Source of the DNA: Obesumbacterium proteus
Lineage (GTDB): Bacteria > Pseudomonadota > Gammaproteobacteria > Enterobacterales > Enterobacteriaceae
NCBI RefSeq assembly: GCF_001586165.1
Contig: NZ_CP014608.1
Location: 372,001-436,000, forward strand
Length of the DNA: 64,000 bases
Direction: 5' to 3'
Numbering within the stretch: the stretch's first letter is position 1; the number at the start of each line of letters is the position of its first letter. Below are positions 11,372 to 20,573 of this stretch, one piece after another. The position numbers and the translations under genes were made by a program. The notes beneath the pieces were generated by a model that did not search any database, had not been told where the DNA came from, and saw nothing but the letters and a program-made list of their open reading frames with translations.

Positions 11372-12073
11372 TCAGATGAACGCAAACGCATCGCCAAACA
11401 TATGCTCTGCTTTGGCTTCACGCTCGGCACAGAAACGCTCACGCGCAATCTTCGCCATTTCAAAACGCCCAGCGATATAGATGTCGTATGCCGCCAGCGA
11501 GCCGTAATCTTGTAGAACAGCGCTCAAAACGGTGCCAGTTCGGCCATTCCAGCCCTCTTCTGGCTGTTCAACCACAGGGATAACTTTCAGCTGTGGATGC
11601 TTTTCTTGCAGCGCTTCTAACTCGGCCAGATCGTACAAATACTTGGATTCACGTCCACCCCAATAAATCGCGATTTCACGATTAGGCTGCTCTGCCAGCG
11701 CCATCATTAAAATAGAGCGAGTGTAGGAGAATCCGGTACCACCGGCGATCAACACTAATGGACGATCTCCCTCTTCGCGCAGCCAAGCGTCGCCATGAGG
11801 AATATCAACATTCACCACACGATCTTTCAGGATGCGATCCATTACCGCCATCGCATAGAGATTGATCTCTGAAGCGCCGATATGCAGTTCGATAAAATCC
11901 TTTTCCAATGGCGTTGAAGCCATAGAGAACGGACGCTTGTCACGCTCATCCATTTCAACCATCAAATACTGGCCCGCGCGAAACGAAACCGGTGCTTCCG
12001 GCACTAAGCGAACGCGATAAACCGTATCGGTGATAGCCTCAACGGAAGTGACTTTACAGCTCAACGTTGTCAT
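11372..12073 (-). CDS. fre: NAD(P)H-flavin reductase Fre
   Basis: A 233-residue soluble reductase that supplies free reduced flavin (FMNH2, riboflavin) from NAD(P)H. The FAD/flavin-binding barrel carries FRAGQYL and RPFSMAST; the nucleotide-binding half begins at VLIAGGTGFS, followed by YWGGRESKYLY. Length equals E. coli Fre (233). It lies directly downstream of ubiD (48-base gap) as in E. coli. In E. coli the two adjoin fadBA convergently, and the same holds here. Confidence 0.95.
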   Translation of the reverse strand: MTTLSCKVTSVEAITDTVYRVRLVPEAPVSFRAGQYLMVEMDERDKRPFSMASTPLEKDFIELHIGASEINLYAMAVMDRILKDRVVNVDIPHGDAWLREEGDRPLVLIAGGTGFSYTRSILMMALAEQPNREIAIYWGGRESKYLYDLAELEALQEKHPQLKVIPVVEQPEEGWNGRTGTVLSAVLQDYGSLAAYDIYIAGRFEMAKIARERFCAEREAKAEHMFGDAFAFI

Positions 12074-12121
12074 GTAGTTACTCTATCGGATAATGGGTTT
12101 TGCATAACCAGACAGCCACCG

Positions 12122-13630
12122 TTAATTAGGCTTGCGGCTATTCTTAGCGTCAGTATGGTTATCTTCCAGAATTGCCAGTTCATCCCAGATGGCATCAATC
12201 CGCGTGCGGACTTTTTCATCCATAACAATGGGGCGTCCCCATTCGCGTTGTGTTTCGCCCGGCCATTTGTTGGTGGCATCCAGTCCCATTTTGGAACCCA
12301 GCCCCGACACAGGTGAAGCGAAATCAAGATAATCTATCGGTGTATTTTCAATCATCACCGTATCACGCGCGGGATCCATTCGAGTAGTGATTGCCCAAAT
12401 AACGTCGTTCCAATCTCGAGCATTGATATCATCATCACAAACAATGACGAATTTGGTGTACATGAATTGGCGTAAGAACGACCAGACGCCCATCATCACG
12501 CGTTTGGCATGACCGGCGTACTGTTTCTTCATGGTGACGACCGCCATGCGATATGAACACCCTTCCGGCGGCAGATAAAAATCCACGATTTCCGGGAACT
12601 GCTTTTGCAGAATCGGCACGAAAACTTCGTTTAATGCCAGCCCCATCACCGCAGGTTCATCCGGTGGACGTCCCGTATAGGTCGAATGGTAAATAGGATC
12701 ACGACGCTGGGTAATATGCGTCACGGTAAAAACGGGGAAATTATCGATTTCATTGTAATAACCCGTGTGGTCGCCATAAGGTCCTTCTGGCGCCATTTCA
12801 CCCGGCTCGATATAACCTTCCAGCACGATTTCAGCGCTGGCGGGCACTTCCAGATCGTTAGAAATACATTTAACGACTTCGCTCTTATTGCCGCGCAATA
12901 GTCCGGCAAAAGCATATTCAGAAAGCGTATCCGGCACCGGTGTCACCGCACCGAGTATTGTTGCCGGATCGGCACCTAACGCGACAGACACCGGGAAGCG
13001 TTCACCGGGATGTGCTTGGCACCACTCTTGGAAATCAAGCGCACCGCCGCGATGAGACAGCCAGCGCATAATCACTTTATTCTTGCCCAAAACCTGCTGG
13101 CGATAGATGCCAAGATTCTGCCGCTCTTTATGTGGGCCTCGGGTCACCGTCAGCCCCCACGAAATCAGCGGTGCAGCGTCTTCCGGCCAGCAATGCATCA
13201 CCGGAATACGGCCTAAATCCACATCATCGCCCTGCCAAATCAACTCTTGGCACGGCGCGGTGCTCAGCCGTTTCGTCGGCATATTCAGAACCTGTTTAAA
13301 CTGAGGCAGTTTATCAAACAGATCGCGAAACCCCTTTGGCGGCTCCGGTTCTTTTAAAAATGCCAACAGCTTACCGACTTCACGCAATGCGCTAACATCT
13401 TCCTGTCCCATACCTAAGGCGACACGCTTCGCGGTGCCAAACAGGTTACACAGAACAGGAATGTCATACCCCTTTGGGTTTTCAAACAACAACGCTGGGC
13501 CACCGGCACGCAAAGTGCGGTCAGCTATTTCTGTCATTTCCAGATAAGGATCGATTGGCTGGCTGATGCGTTTTAGCTCACCTCTCTGTTCCAGCAAAGA
13601 GAGGAATTCGCGCAAGTCACGGTATTTCAT
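12122..13630 (-). CDS. ubiD: 4-hydroxy-3-octaprenylbenzoate decarboxylase UbiD
   Basis: Decarboxylase of ubiquinone synthesis that uses prenylated FMN made by UbiX. 502 residues against 497 in E. coli. UbiD family landmarks are visible: GLLRGNKSEVVKC, the Glu of EGYIEPGEMAPEGPYGDHTGYY, and FVIVCDDDINARDWNDV. ATG 13630 starts the frame. Fre follows in the same direction. A TATAAT-like -10 lies 30 bases upstream within an inverted repeat (see 13649-13677). Confidence 0.96.
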   Translation of the reverse strand: MKYRDLREFLSLLEQRGELKRISQPIDPYLEMTEIADRTLRAGGPALLFENPKGYDIPVLCNLFGTAKRVALGMGQEDVSALREVGKLLAFLKEPEPPKGFRDLFDKLPQFKQVLNMPTKRLSTAPCQELIWQGDDVDLGRIPVMHCWPEDAAPLISWGLTVTRGPHKERQNLGIYRQQVLGKNKVIMRWLSHRGGALDFQEWCQAHPGERFPVSVALGADPATILGAVTPVPDTLSEYAFAGLLRGNKSEVVKCISNDLEVPASAEIVLEGYIEPGEMAPEGPYGDHTGYYNEIDNFPVFTVTHITQRRDPIYHSTYTGRPPDEPAVMGLALNEVFVPILQKQFPEIVDFYLPPEGCSYRMAVVTMKKQYAGHAKRVMMGVWSFLRQFMYTKFVIVCDDDINARDWNDVIWAITTRMDPARDTVMIENTPIDYLDFASPVSGLGSKMGLDATNKWPGETQREWGRPIVMDEKVRTRIDAIWDELAILEDNHTDAKNSRKPN

Positions 13631-13648
13631 AGCTTTCTTATTGGGCTG

Positions 13649-13677
13649 GTGAAGAACCCATTATAAGCGTTCTTCAC
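13649..13677 (-). promoter_or_regulatory. inverted repeat enclosing a candidate ubiD -10 element
   Basis: GTGAAGAAC and GTTCTTCAC form a perfect 9-base inverted repeat around an 11-base centre, which on the minus strand contains TATAAT (13665-13660). I see no good -35 at the expected distance. It could be a repressor-type operator over the ubiD promoter or a stem at the end of pepE transcripts; it lacks the T-run of a terminator. Confidence 0.35.
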
Positions 13678-13782
13678 TTTGGTTGCTGCACTTTTGTTAC
13701 AAGCAGGTAACTAATTGCTTTAATAAGCATTATCATTCGATAGGCTGCCAGCAACAAACGGTATCTCTTCACTCACTAGCGA

Positions 13783-14508
13783 TTAACGACAGCGGAAAGG
13801 CACCACCTCGGCCAATGCTTGCGTATCAAAATACTCATGGGTTTCTTGGTTGTGACGGAACACTTTATAGCCCTGAGCTTTCACGCTGTAGTATTCCAAC
13901 TCATCGCCAGAGACATGCAGCAAGCTGCCTTCACGCAACGCGATCACATATTCACTTGGATTCACCGCACAGAACTCAGCAATACGCTCGTCGCGCGTTT
14001 CGCCCATATGACCACTCAGGTGGGCATCAATATAGTGTGGGTTGATCTGAACAGGGAACAGACCTAGCGCAGGCAATACCACGCTGTTGCGCACTGGCAT
14101 ATCGTTGGTGGTACGAATGCTTGGCGTTGCCACGTTACAACCGGCACTCCAGCCGATATAAGGGATCTCACGTTCACGTACCGCACGCTGAATCGGCACA
14201 ATCAAGCCATTCTCATGCAGCATTTGGTTCAGCAACCAGGTATTACCGCCGCTCACCAGAATACATTCCGCCTCTTCAATCGCTTTAACCGGATCGTCAA
14301 AATGATGCAGACTTGTCACTTGAATGCCTAAAGAGTTTTCTAACTCTGCGGCACGCGCGTCGTAGTTACCGCGGATCACAGCATAGGGTACCAGTACGGC
14401 AGAACGTATCTTCTTGCTTAGCAGCATGGACTGAATAGGCCCTTTTGCATAACCCAGCAATTCAGATTCACCGGAAACCTTACCGTTACTCAGTAAAAAC
14501 AACTCCAT
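13783..14508 (-). CDS. pepE: PepE-like dipeptidase (alpha-aspartyl dipeptidase, S51 family)
   Basis: Cytosolic serine peptidase of family S51, which hydrolyses Asp-Xaa dipeptides. The nucleophile elbow GWSAGCN, the Asp of RTTNDMP and the His of INPHY fit the Ser-Asp-His arrangement known for Salmonella PepE. 241 residues from ATG 14508 (MELFLLSN), against 229 in E. coli; AGGAG sits eight bases upstream, inside the longer frame that starts at 14526. In E. coli pepE maps elsewhere; here it stands divergent from rfaH. Similarity to PepE is moderate, so the substrate could differ. Confidence 0.85.
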   Translation of the reverse strand: MELFLLSNGKVSGESELLGYAKGPIQSMLLSKKIRSAVLVPYAVIRGNYDARAAELENSLGIQVTSLHHFDDPVKAIEEAECILVSGGNTWLLNQMLHENGLIVPIQRAVREREIPYIGWSAGCNVATPSIRTTNDMPVRNSVVLPALGLFPVQINPHYIDAHLSGHMGETRDERIAEFCAVNPSEYVIALREGSLLHVSGDELEYYSVKAQGYKVFRHNQETHEYFDTQALAEVVPFRCR

Positions 14509-14761
14509 GGAAATTTCTCCTGACATTGAGAATGATTTTATTGCGTTTTATCACGCCGAAACCACACCTAACCCGAGTGGTTATATAGGCCGACATTTAT
14601 AACTAATAATTATGTTCAACGCTGTGATCTTCTGCCTGAAGTGGCAAAAAATGTAAAACCGCGGGGTAAACAATGGGCAATACTCGCTATAAATACCTGA
14701 AACTGTCTATCAATCCGACCTTTTGCTATGCTCTGGGTAAGTCATTAAATAGTAGGTTGTT

Positions 14762-15250
14762 ATGGAATCGTGGTATCTGCTGTATTGCAAAAGAGGTCAA
14801 CTAGAGCGTGCGAAAGAACATCTGACGCGTCAGGAAATTCCTTGCTTTACGCCAATGATTACGTTGGAAAAAATCGTACGCGGCAAACGTACACAGGTGA
14901 AGGAACCTATGTTCCCTAACTACATGTTTATCGAGCTTGATCCCGAAAGAATTCACACCACCACGGTACAGTCTACGCGCGGGGTCAGCCATTTCGTTCG
15001 ATTTGGATCTCTTCCGGCCACTATTCCTTTTAAGGTCATCAAGCAATTGATGATGGCTCCCCTTACTGAACGCATTGATCCGGATACACCAGCGCCTGGC
15101 GATACCGTTGTGATCACCAGCGGTGCATTTGAAGGTTTTGAAGCCATTTACAGCGAAGCCGATGGCGAAAAACGCGCCATTCTATTGCTTAACCTGCTCA
15201 ATAAACCCGTTCAGCAAAGCGTTGAGAATACGGATTTCGAAAAGCGTTAA
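14762..15250 (+). CDS. rfaH: transcription/translation regulator RfaH
   Basis: NusG paralogue that joins RNA polymerase at ops sites and prevents termination in long envelope and virulence operons. 162 residues, the E. coli length. The N-terminal NGN domain (WYLLYCKRGQLERAKEHL, PMFPNYMFIEL, TRGVSHFVRFG) is followed by a KOW-type C-terminal domain (GDTVVITSGAFEGFEAIY). Monocistronic; shares a bidirectional terminator with hemB. Confidence 0.95.
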   Translation: MESWYLLYCKRGQLERAKEHLTRQEIPCFTPMITLEKIVRGKRTQVKEPMFPNYMFIELDPERIHTTTVQSTRGVSHFVRFGSLPATIPFKVIKQLMMAPLTERIDPDTPAPGDTVVITSGAFEGFEAIYSEADGEKRAILLLNLLNKPVQQSVENTDFEKR

Positions 15251-15257
15251 ACAAAAA

Positions 15258-15284
15258 AACCGCCGTGAGATATCAACGGCGGTT
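15258..15284. terminator. bidirectional terminator between rfaH and hemB
   Basis: Nine-base stem AACCGCCGT/ACGGCGGTT with a 9-base loop. Read on the minus strand it is followed by seven T, so it is a strong terminator for hemB. On the plus strand the tail is CTTGTTTTC, adequate for rfaH. Confidence 0.8.
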
Positions 15285-15305
15285 CTTGTTTTCTTCAAAC
15301 AGCGA

Positions 15306-16346
15306 TTAACGATTCATTTCTGCATCATGCAGCCACTGGGCAACACGTTTGGCGAAATAAGTCAGCACGCCGTCAGCGCCCGCACGTTTGAAGCAAATCA
15401 GAGACTCCATAATCGCTGGTTTTTCTTGCAGCCAGCCATTTTGGATTGCGGCCATATGCATCGCATACTCGCCGGAAACCTGATAGGCAAAGGTCGGCAC
15501 ACCAAAGGTGTCTTTCACACGACGTACCATATCCAGATACGGCATACCCGGTTTTACCATCACCATATCAGCGCCTTCTTGCAGGTCCTGAGCAACTTCC
15601 TGCAAGGCTTCATCGCTGTTGGCTGGATCCATCTGATAGGTTTTCTTGTTGCCCCCTTTCAGATTGCCAGAAGAGCCCAATGCATCACGGAATGGGCCGT
15701 AGTAGCAAGAAGCATACTTCGCGGAATACGCCATGATCTGGGTATTGACCATCTGCTGGGCTTCAAGCTGATCGCGAATGGCACCGATACGACCATCCAT
15801 CATATCGCTCGGAGCGATAATTTCAGCACCGGCTTCGGCATGAGAGAGCGCCTGACGCACCAAAATCTCTTTGGTGATATCGTTAATGACGTAGCCATCA
15901 GCGTCGATAATCCCATCCTGCCCATGAGTGGTATAAGGGTCTAACGCCACATCGGTCAGTAAGCCCAACTCAGGAACCGCATCTTTCAGCGCACGAACGG
16001 CGCGCTGCACTAATCCATCAGGATTATAAGCTTCTTCAGCGTGCAGTGATTTTTTGTCTGTGCCAATAACAGGGAACAACGACAATACCGGTACGCCCAG
16101 TTTGGTAATCGCTTCTGCTTCTTTGACCAGCAGATCGATTGTCATACGGTGCACACCCGGCATTGAGGAAACTTCTTCCTGATGATTCTTGCCTTCCATG
16201 ACAAACACGGGATAAATCAGGTCGTCTACGGTCAGGACATTTTCAGCAACTAAACGACGGCTGAAATCATGGCGACGAACACGACGCAGACGACGGCCTG
16301 GGAAGGCCCCTGGAAATGCATAGCTCACGTTATTCTCCTTACTCAT
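15306..16346 (-). CDS. hemB: delta-aminolevulinic acid dehydratase (porphobilinogen synthase), magnesium-type HemB
   Basis: Condenses two 5-aminolevulinate molecules to porphobilinogen in haem synthesis. The two catalytic lysines are in MAYSAKYAS and MVKPGMPY. The region that holds the zinc-binding cysteines in E. coli HemB reads VALDPYTTHGQDG here, without cysteines, as in the Pseudomonas-type enzymes that use magnesium. 346 residues against 324 in E. coli, with an extended N-terminus (about 25 residues, Arg-rich). The start overlaps the tatD stop by four bases (ATGA), so the two are coupled. E. coli hemB lies far from tatD. Confidence 0.94.
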   Translation of the reverse strand: MSKENNVSYAFPGAFPGRRLRRVRRHDFSRRLVAENVLTVDDLIYPVFVMEGKNHQEEVSSMPGVHRMTIDLLVKEAEAITKLGVPVLSLFPVIGTDKKSLHAEEAYNPDGLVQRAVRALKDAVPELGLLTDVALDPYTTHGQDGIIDADGYVINDITKEILVRQALSHAEAGAEIIAPSDMMDGRIGAIRDQLEAQQMVNTQIMAYSAKYASCYYGPFRDALGSSGNLKGGNKKTYQMDPANSDEALQEVAQDLQEGADMVMVKPGMPYLDMVRRVKDTFGVPTFAYQVSGEYAMHMAAIQNGWLQEKPAIMESLICFKRAGADGVLTYFAKRVAQWLHDAEMNR

Positions 16347-17125
16347 ACCAGCCGAAAAAGTTGGCGGGCATTATTTTCAGTAACCTGCTTTAACCACTCC
16401 ACATCCTGCTGACGCCAGCCAGCGACCTGTGAAACGATGTGCGGTAAGAAACAGGGTTCATTACGTCGCGATTTAGGTTTGTTTTCTAAGTCACGCGGCA
16501 GTAAATAGGGGGCGTCCGTTTCAAGCAATAGACGCTCAGTTGGGATCTCGGGCAGCATGGCACGCAGCTCAAGGCCACGTCGCTCATCACAAACCCATCC
16601 AGTGATGCCGATGTAAAGCCCCAGATCCAAACATTCATGTAGCTCTTCACGGCTACCGGTAAAACAATGTACTACCGCGCCGGGTATTTTGGCTAACCAC
16701 GGACGCAATAGAGAGATAAATTTTTCATGTGCCGAACGGCAATGCAAAAACAGCGGTTTGTTGAGCTCTGATGCCAACGCCAACTGGGCGGTAAAAGCTC
16801 GCTCTTGTTCGTCTGGGGTCGAAAAGTTGCGGTCAAAATCAAGGCCGCATTCGCCAACGGCAACGACTTCTGGCAAAGCAGCCAACGCGGCGATCTCCTC
16901 GGCGCATTGCTGATCCCATGAGCTGGCATTGTGTGGATGAACACCGGCCGTTGCCCAGCAGTAGTCTGGATACTCCTGCGCCATGGCGATAGCGCGTTTG
17001 CTCTCGTGGACGTCGGAACCGGTGACCAACATAGCACTCACCCCAGCCATACGTGCTCTCTCGACCACCTGAGGAACATCTTTGGCAAACTGACTGCTTG
17101 TTAAGTTAACACCAATATCCAGCAT
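16343..17125 (-). CDS. tatD: 3'-5' exonuclease / metal-dependent hydrolase TatD
   Basis: TatD-family TIM-barrel nuclease, active on single-stranded DNA and RNA ends in E. coli. 260 residues, the E. coli length, from ATG 17125 (MLDIGVNLTS; GGAG upstream). Metal ligands are seen in GVHPHN, VGECGLDF, LHCRSAHE, HCFTG and ETDAPYL. Despite its name it is not needed for Tat transport. It is separated from tatC by a hairpin at 17151-17173, and its stop overlaps the hemB start. Confidence 0.95.
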   Translation of the reverse strand: MLDIGVNLTSSQFAKDVPQVVERARMAGVSAMLVTGSDVHESKRAIAMAQEYPDYCWATAGVHPHNASSWDQQCAEEIAALAALPEVVAVGECGLDFDRNFSTPDEQERAFTAQLALASELNKPLFLHCRSAHEKFISLLRPWLAKIPGAVVHCFTGSREELHECLDLGLYIGITGWVCDERRGLELRAMLPEIPTERLLLETDAPYLLPRDLENKPKSRRNEPCFLPHIVSQVAGWRQQDVEWLKQVTENNARQLFRLV

Positions 17126-17150
17126 GAAAGCACTCCAAAAACCATGTAAA

Positions 17151-17173
17151 GAGGCCGCCCTTTCGGCGGCCTC
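17151..17173 (-). terminator. hairpin between tatC and tatD
   Basis: A 9-base GC-rich stem GAGGCCGCC/GGCGGCCTC with a 5-base loop. On the minus strand it is followed by TTTACATGG, a short T-run, so it may act as a partial terminator or RNA stabiliser that lowers tatD-hemB expression relative to tatABC. Confidence 0.5.
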
Positions 17174-17187
17174 TGGCACTTATTGTG

Positions 17188-17973
17188 TCAGCCCTGTTTT
17201 GGCTGCTCGTCGGTATCTTCTTCGCTTCCCTCATCCTCTTCATCACGAGAACGACGTTTACCCACGTAGAACCGAGCGAAGAATACGCCGATTTCAAACA
17301 GGATACACATTGGGATCGCCAGCAGTGTTTGTGAGAACACGTCAGGCGGCGTGAGCAACATGCCCACAACGAAGGCACCCACGATCACATATGGGCGTTT
17401 CTGTTTTAACTCTGCTGGCGTAGTCACCCCACTCCAGCACAGCAAAATAATGGCTACCGGAACCTCAAACGACACGCCAAACGCCATAAAGAGCGCCATA
17501 ACGAAATCGAGATAGTTATTGATATCCGTAGCGATTGTCACACCAATCGGTGCGGTTTTCGCAAAGAAACCAAACGCCAGTGGGAACACGATAAAGTAGG
17601 CAAACGCCATACCTAAATAGAACAGGAACGAGCTTGAAACCAGCAATGGCATCAGCAAACGACGTTCATGCTTATAAAGGGCTGGAGCCACAAAAGCCCA
17701 AATCTGGTACAAAATCATCGGCGCAGAAACAAACACCGACACCATCATCGTTAGCTTAATCGGCGTAAAGAACGGCGATGCGACATCGGTGGCGATCATG
17801 CTAGCGCCCTGTGGCAACTGCTTAATCAGCGGCGATGCAATCAGGTGGTAAATGTCGTTGGAAAAATAGACCAGCGCCAGGAACACCACCAGAATACAAA
17901 TAATCGAATTTAAGAGTCGCTTACGTAGCTCGATTAAATGGCTAATCAGAGGCTGGGTATCATCAACGGCCAT
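17188..17973 (-). CDS. tatC: Sec-independent protein translocase TatC
   Basis: Polytopic inner-membrane receptor for twin-arginine signal peptides, forming the TatBC complex. 261 residues against 258 in E. coli, with six hydrophobic segments. The conserved N-terminal HLIELRKRL and the first-loop segment with FFTPIKLTMMVS are present. Last gene of tatABC, 3 bases after tatB. The charged C-terminal tail (rich in Arg, Glu, Asp) is typical. Confidence 0.96.
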   Translation of the reverse strand: MAVDDTQPLISHLIELRKRLLNSIICILVVFLALVYFSNDIYHLIASPLIKQLPQGASMIATDVASPFFTPIKLTMMVSVFVSAPMILYQIWAFVAPALYKHERRLLMPLLVSSSFLFYLGMAFAYFIVFPLAFGFFAKTAPIGVTIATDINNYLDFVMALFMAFGVSFEVPVAIILLCWSGVTTPAELKQKRPYVIVGAFVVGMLLTPPDVFSQTLLAIPMCILFEIGVFFARFYVGKRRSRDEEDEGSEEDTDEQPKQG

Positions 17974-17976
17974 GCT

Positions 17977-18531
17977 TTAACGATCGCTTGTTGTAGAGTG
18001 AGAGGGAACAGGCTGCTCTGGCATTTTCGCTGCTGGTTTTTCAGCATCGACCAAAGCGTCCTCTGTGGCTACCGGCTCAGCCGATGTTGCATTGGTTGCT
18101 TCCACCTTAACGGCTTCGGCACGCTTGCGCTCATCTTCTCTTAAGCCTGCATCGACTTCGTCGTGAAACGCTTCAGGGTCTGTCACATCCGGTTTATGGA
18201 TGGTTTCAGCAGCCTGTGCAACAGGCTCAGCAACCTGAGTCTGATAACTGCGCTTCATTGACTCTGCGGCTTCTTTTAGCTCATCCATTGAGGCTTTTAG
18301 TTCAGGGGTCAGATTCTGAAGACCAGCGCTTTCGGCTTTCTTCAAACTATCCTGTAGCTCCTGAAGCTTTAACTCCTGCGACAGCTCGTTCTGAACAGAG
18401 GCCGCAAGAGATCGCAGCGCCCTAATCCATCCGGCAACCGTTCGCACTGCAACAGGTAAACGTTCAGGGCCTAGTACAACTAGACCTATCACCATTACCA
18501 GCAGCAGCTCACCAAACCCGATGTCAAACAC
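17977..18531 (-). CDS. tatB: Sec-independent protein translocase TatB
   Basis: Single-span membrane protein of the Tat receptor complex. N-terminal helix with GFGELLLVMVIGLVVLGPERLP, then an amphipathic helix (VAGWIRALRSLAASVQNELSQEL), then a hydrophilic, probably disordered tail that is Ala/Glu/Pro rich. 184 residues, slightly longer than E. coli (171) because of the tail. It starts 3 bases after the tatA stop. Confidence 0.95.
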   Translation of the reverse strand: MFDIGFGELLLVMVIGLVVLGPERLPVAVRTVAGWIRALRSLAASVQNELSQELKLQELQDSLKKAESAGLQNLTPELKASMDELKEAAESMKRSYQTQVAEPVAQAAETIHKPDVTDPEAFHDEVDAGLREDERKRAEAVKVEATNATSAEPVATEDALVDAEKPAAKMPEQPVPSHSTTSDR

Positions 18532-18534
18532 GGC

Positions 18535-18804
18535 TTACACCTGCTCTTTGTTCTGGCTCTTAGATTCTTCTTTCTTCACTTCAGGCTGCTGCTCGGACAG
18601 AGACTTAAAGTCTGCATCCTGCGGAGCCGCAGTGTTGTTTGTGTTAGCCGACGGTGGAGTTTTATCTTCATCACCAATCGCCTTTTTGAAACCCTTGATT
18701 GACGCACCAAGATCGGAACCCAGAGTACGCAGCTTGTTAGTACCAAACAGCAGTACTACGATCACTGCAATAATCAACAACTGCCAAATACTGATACCAC
18801 CCAT
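18535..18804 (-). CDS. tatA: Sec-independent protein translocase TatA
   Basis: Pore-forming subunit of twin-arginine translocation. 89 residues from ATG 18804 (MGGISIWQ), the E. coli length, with GAGGTGATT upstream. One hydrophobic span (LLIIAVIVVLLFGTNKL) with the FG hinge is followed by an amphipathic helix (LGASIKGFKKAIG) and an acidic tail. First gene of tatABC; candidate promoter at 18844-18873. Confidence 0.96.
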   Translation of the reverse strand: MGGISIWQLLIIAVIVVLLFGTNKLRTLGSDLGASIKGFKKAIGDEDKTPPSANTNNTAAPQDADFKSLSEQQPEVKKEESKSQNKEQV

Positions 18805-18843
18805 TTTAATCACCTCTATTGATAGGGGTTATTCGTGCGCCGC

Positions 18844-18873
18844 ATTATACGGTAGTCACGCAGAAATATTGAA
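18844..18873 (-). promoter_or_regulatory. candidate tatABC promoter
   Basis: On the minus strand, -35 TTCAAT (18873-18868), 18-base spacer, -10 TATAAT (18849-18844). It lies in the 134-base gap between ubiB and tatA, about 40 bases before the tatA start. Predicted by inspection only. Confidence 0.5.
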
Positions 18874-18938
18874 CTACTAACCAATAACAATTAACCAAAA
18901 GTATGCGCTAGGAACGATGAATTACTCGTTTTGGGTAT

Positions 18939-20573
18939 CTACTGGCGGGTATAACGCCATCCAGCAATCCAAGCGACACATCCGCCAGCAATAACCCAAA
19001 CTGGCCAGACTGCAATTTTCGCGGCAACCAAAATCGTACCACTCAGTAATAGTGTAGCGCCAATCCCAAACAAATATCGTGAACGGCCATGGCGATTGCG
19101 TTGTTTATCGAGCTGTGTGAATAGGCGATCGACGCTCTGCTGCAAGGCTTTATGCTGTTGCAGACTGTCATAAAAGAGCTCTGGCAGTTCCGGCAGCTTT
19201 TCAGCCCAGAACGGGGCTTTCTCTTTCAAAGAACGAATAATCGCAGGTATACCCACCTGATCGCGCAGCCATGTTTCCAAGAAAGGCTTAGCCGTCGTCC
19301 ACAGATCTAGCTGCGGATAAAGCTGACGCCCCAATCCTTCCACATACAGCAGCGTTTTTTGCAAGAGAACCAGCTGTGGCTGCACTTCCATGTTGAAGCG
19401 TCGCGCAGTATTGAACAGATTTAACAGCACATGACCAAACGAGATTTCGGCCAGTGGCTTTTCGAAAATAGGCTCACACACCGTGCGAATAGCAAACTCA
19501 AAATCTTCAATGTTGGTATCACGCGGAACCCAGCCAGAATCAACGTGTAGTTCTGCTACCTTACGATAATCACGATTGAAGAACGCAATAAAGTTCTCTG
19601 CCAGATAGCGTTTATCGTCTTTGTTTAAGCTGCCCACGATGCCACAGTCGATACCGATATACTGCGGATTTTCTGGGTGTTCGTAGCTGACAAAAATGTT
19701 GCCGGGGTGCATGTCCGCATGGAAGAAACTATCGCGGAATACCTGAGTAAAGAAGACCTGCACGCCGCGCTCTGCCAACAGTTTCATATTGATATTTTGC
19801 GCATGTAAAGCAGGCAAGTCAGACACCGGAATACCGTAGATTCGTTCCATTACCAACACGCTTTCACGGCAGTAATCAGAGTAAATCTCGGGAACATACA
19901 GCATTGGGCTGTCTTCGAAATTACGACGAAGCTGAATGGCGTTCGCAGCTTCTCGCAGCAAATTGAGCTCATCCAATAGCGTTTTTTCGTATTCACGCAC
20001 CACTTCACGCGGGCGTAAGCGACGTCCATCAGGCATCAACTTCGGCACCCAACCCGCAAAACGGTACATCAGGCGCACGTCAGCTTTGATAATGGGCAGA
20101 ATATCGGGGCGAATCACTTTCAGAACGATCTCTCGGCCGTTCTCTTTTAATTTAGCCGTATGAACCTGAGCGATAGAAGCCGAAGCCAGTGCATTTTGGT
20201 CGAAATCATCAAACCATTGCTCAAGTGGGCCGCCCATTGAATCTTCAATTTGCTTACGAGCCAGAGCACCATCAAAAGGCGCTACGCGATCCTGAAGCAG
20301 AGCCAGCTGATCGGCGATCATCGGCGGGAACAGATCGCGTCGGGTTGACATCATCTGGCCAAACTTAATCCAAACCGGCCCTAACTCCTGTAATGCTAAA
20401 CGCAGGCGTTCACCGAGAGGTTTGTCTTTGTGCTTGTTACGCATCCAGAACAACAAATGCCTGCCCATGCGCAGCGGCAAGGTAATGCGCATTTTCGGGA
20501 TCAGTTCATCAAGACCGTATGTGAGAAACACACGAACAATCAAATAAAAGCGGCACAGTTCCGTTGGCGTCAT
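18939..20573 (-). CDS. ubiB: ubiquinone biosynthesis ABC1/ADCK-type kinase-like protein UbiB
   Basis: Atypical kinase/ATPase required for ubiquinone synthesis, acting with UbiJ, UbiE and the other late enzymes. 544 residues against 546 in E. coli. UbiB landmarks: KFGQMMSTRRDLF, the Ala-rich nucleotide loop (ASASIAQVH), ERIYGIPVSD, HADMHPGNIF and GIDCGIVG. A C-terminal hydrophobic hairpin (about residues 500-540) anchors it to the inner membrane. Its ATG overlaps the ubiJ stop (ATGA), consistent with coupled translation. Confidence 0.96.
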   Translation of the reverse strand: MTPTELCRFYLIVRVFLTYGLDELIPKMRITLPLRMGRHLLFWMRNKHKDKPLGERLRLALQELGPVWIKFGQMMSTRRDLFPPMIADQLALLQDRVAPFDGALARKQIEDSMGGPLEQWFDDFDQNALASASIAQVHTAKLKENGREIVLKVIRPDILPIIKADVRLMYRFAGWVPKLMPDGRRLRPREVVREYEKTLLDELNLLREAANAIQLRRNFEDSPMLYVPEIYSDYCRESVLVMERIYGIPVSDLPALHAQNINMKLLAERGVQVFFTQVFRDSFFHADMHPGNIFVSYEHPENPQYIGIDCGIVGSLNKDDKRYLAENFIAFFNRDYRKVAELHVDSGWVPRDTNIEDFEFAIRTVCEPIFEKPLAEISFGHVLLNLFNTARRFNMEVQPQLVLLQKTLLYVEGLGRQLYPQLDLWTTAKPFLETWLRDQVGIPAIIRSLKEKAPFWAEKLPELPELFYDSLQQHKALQQSVDRLFTQLDKQRNRHGRSRYLFGIGATLLLSGTILVAAKIAVWPVWVIAGGCVAWIAGWRYTRQ

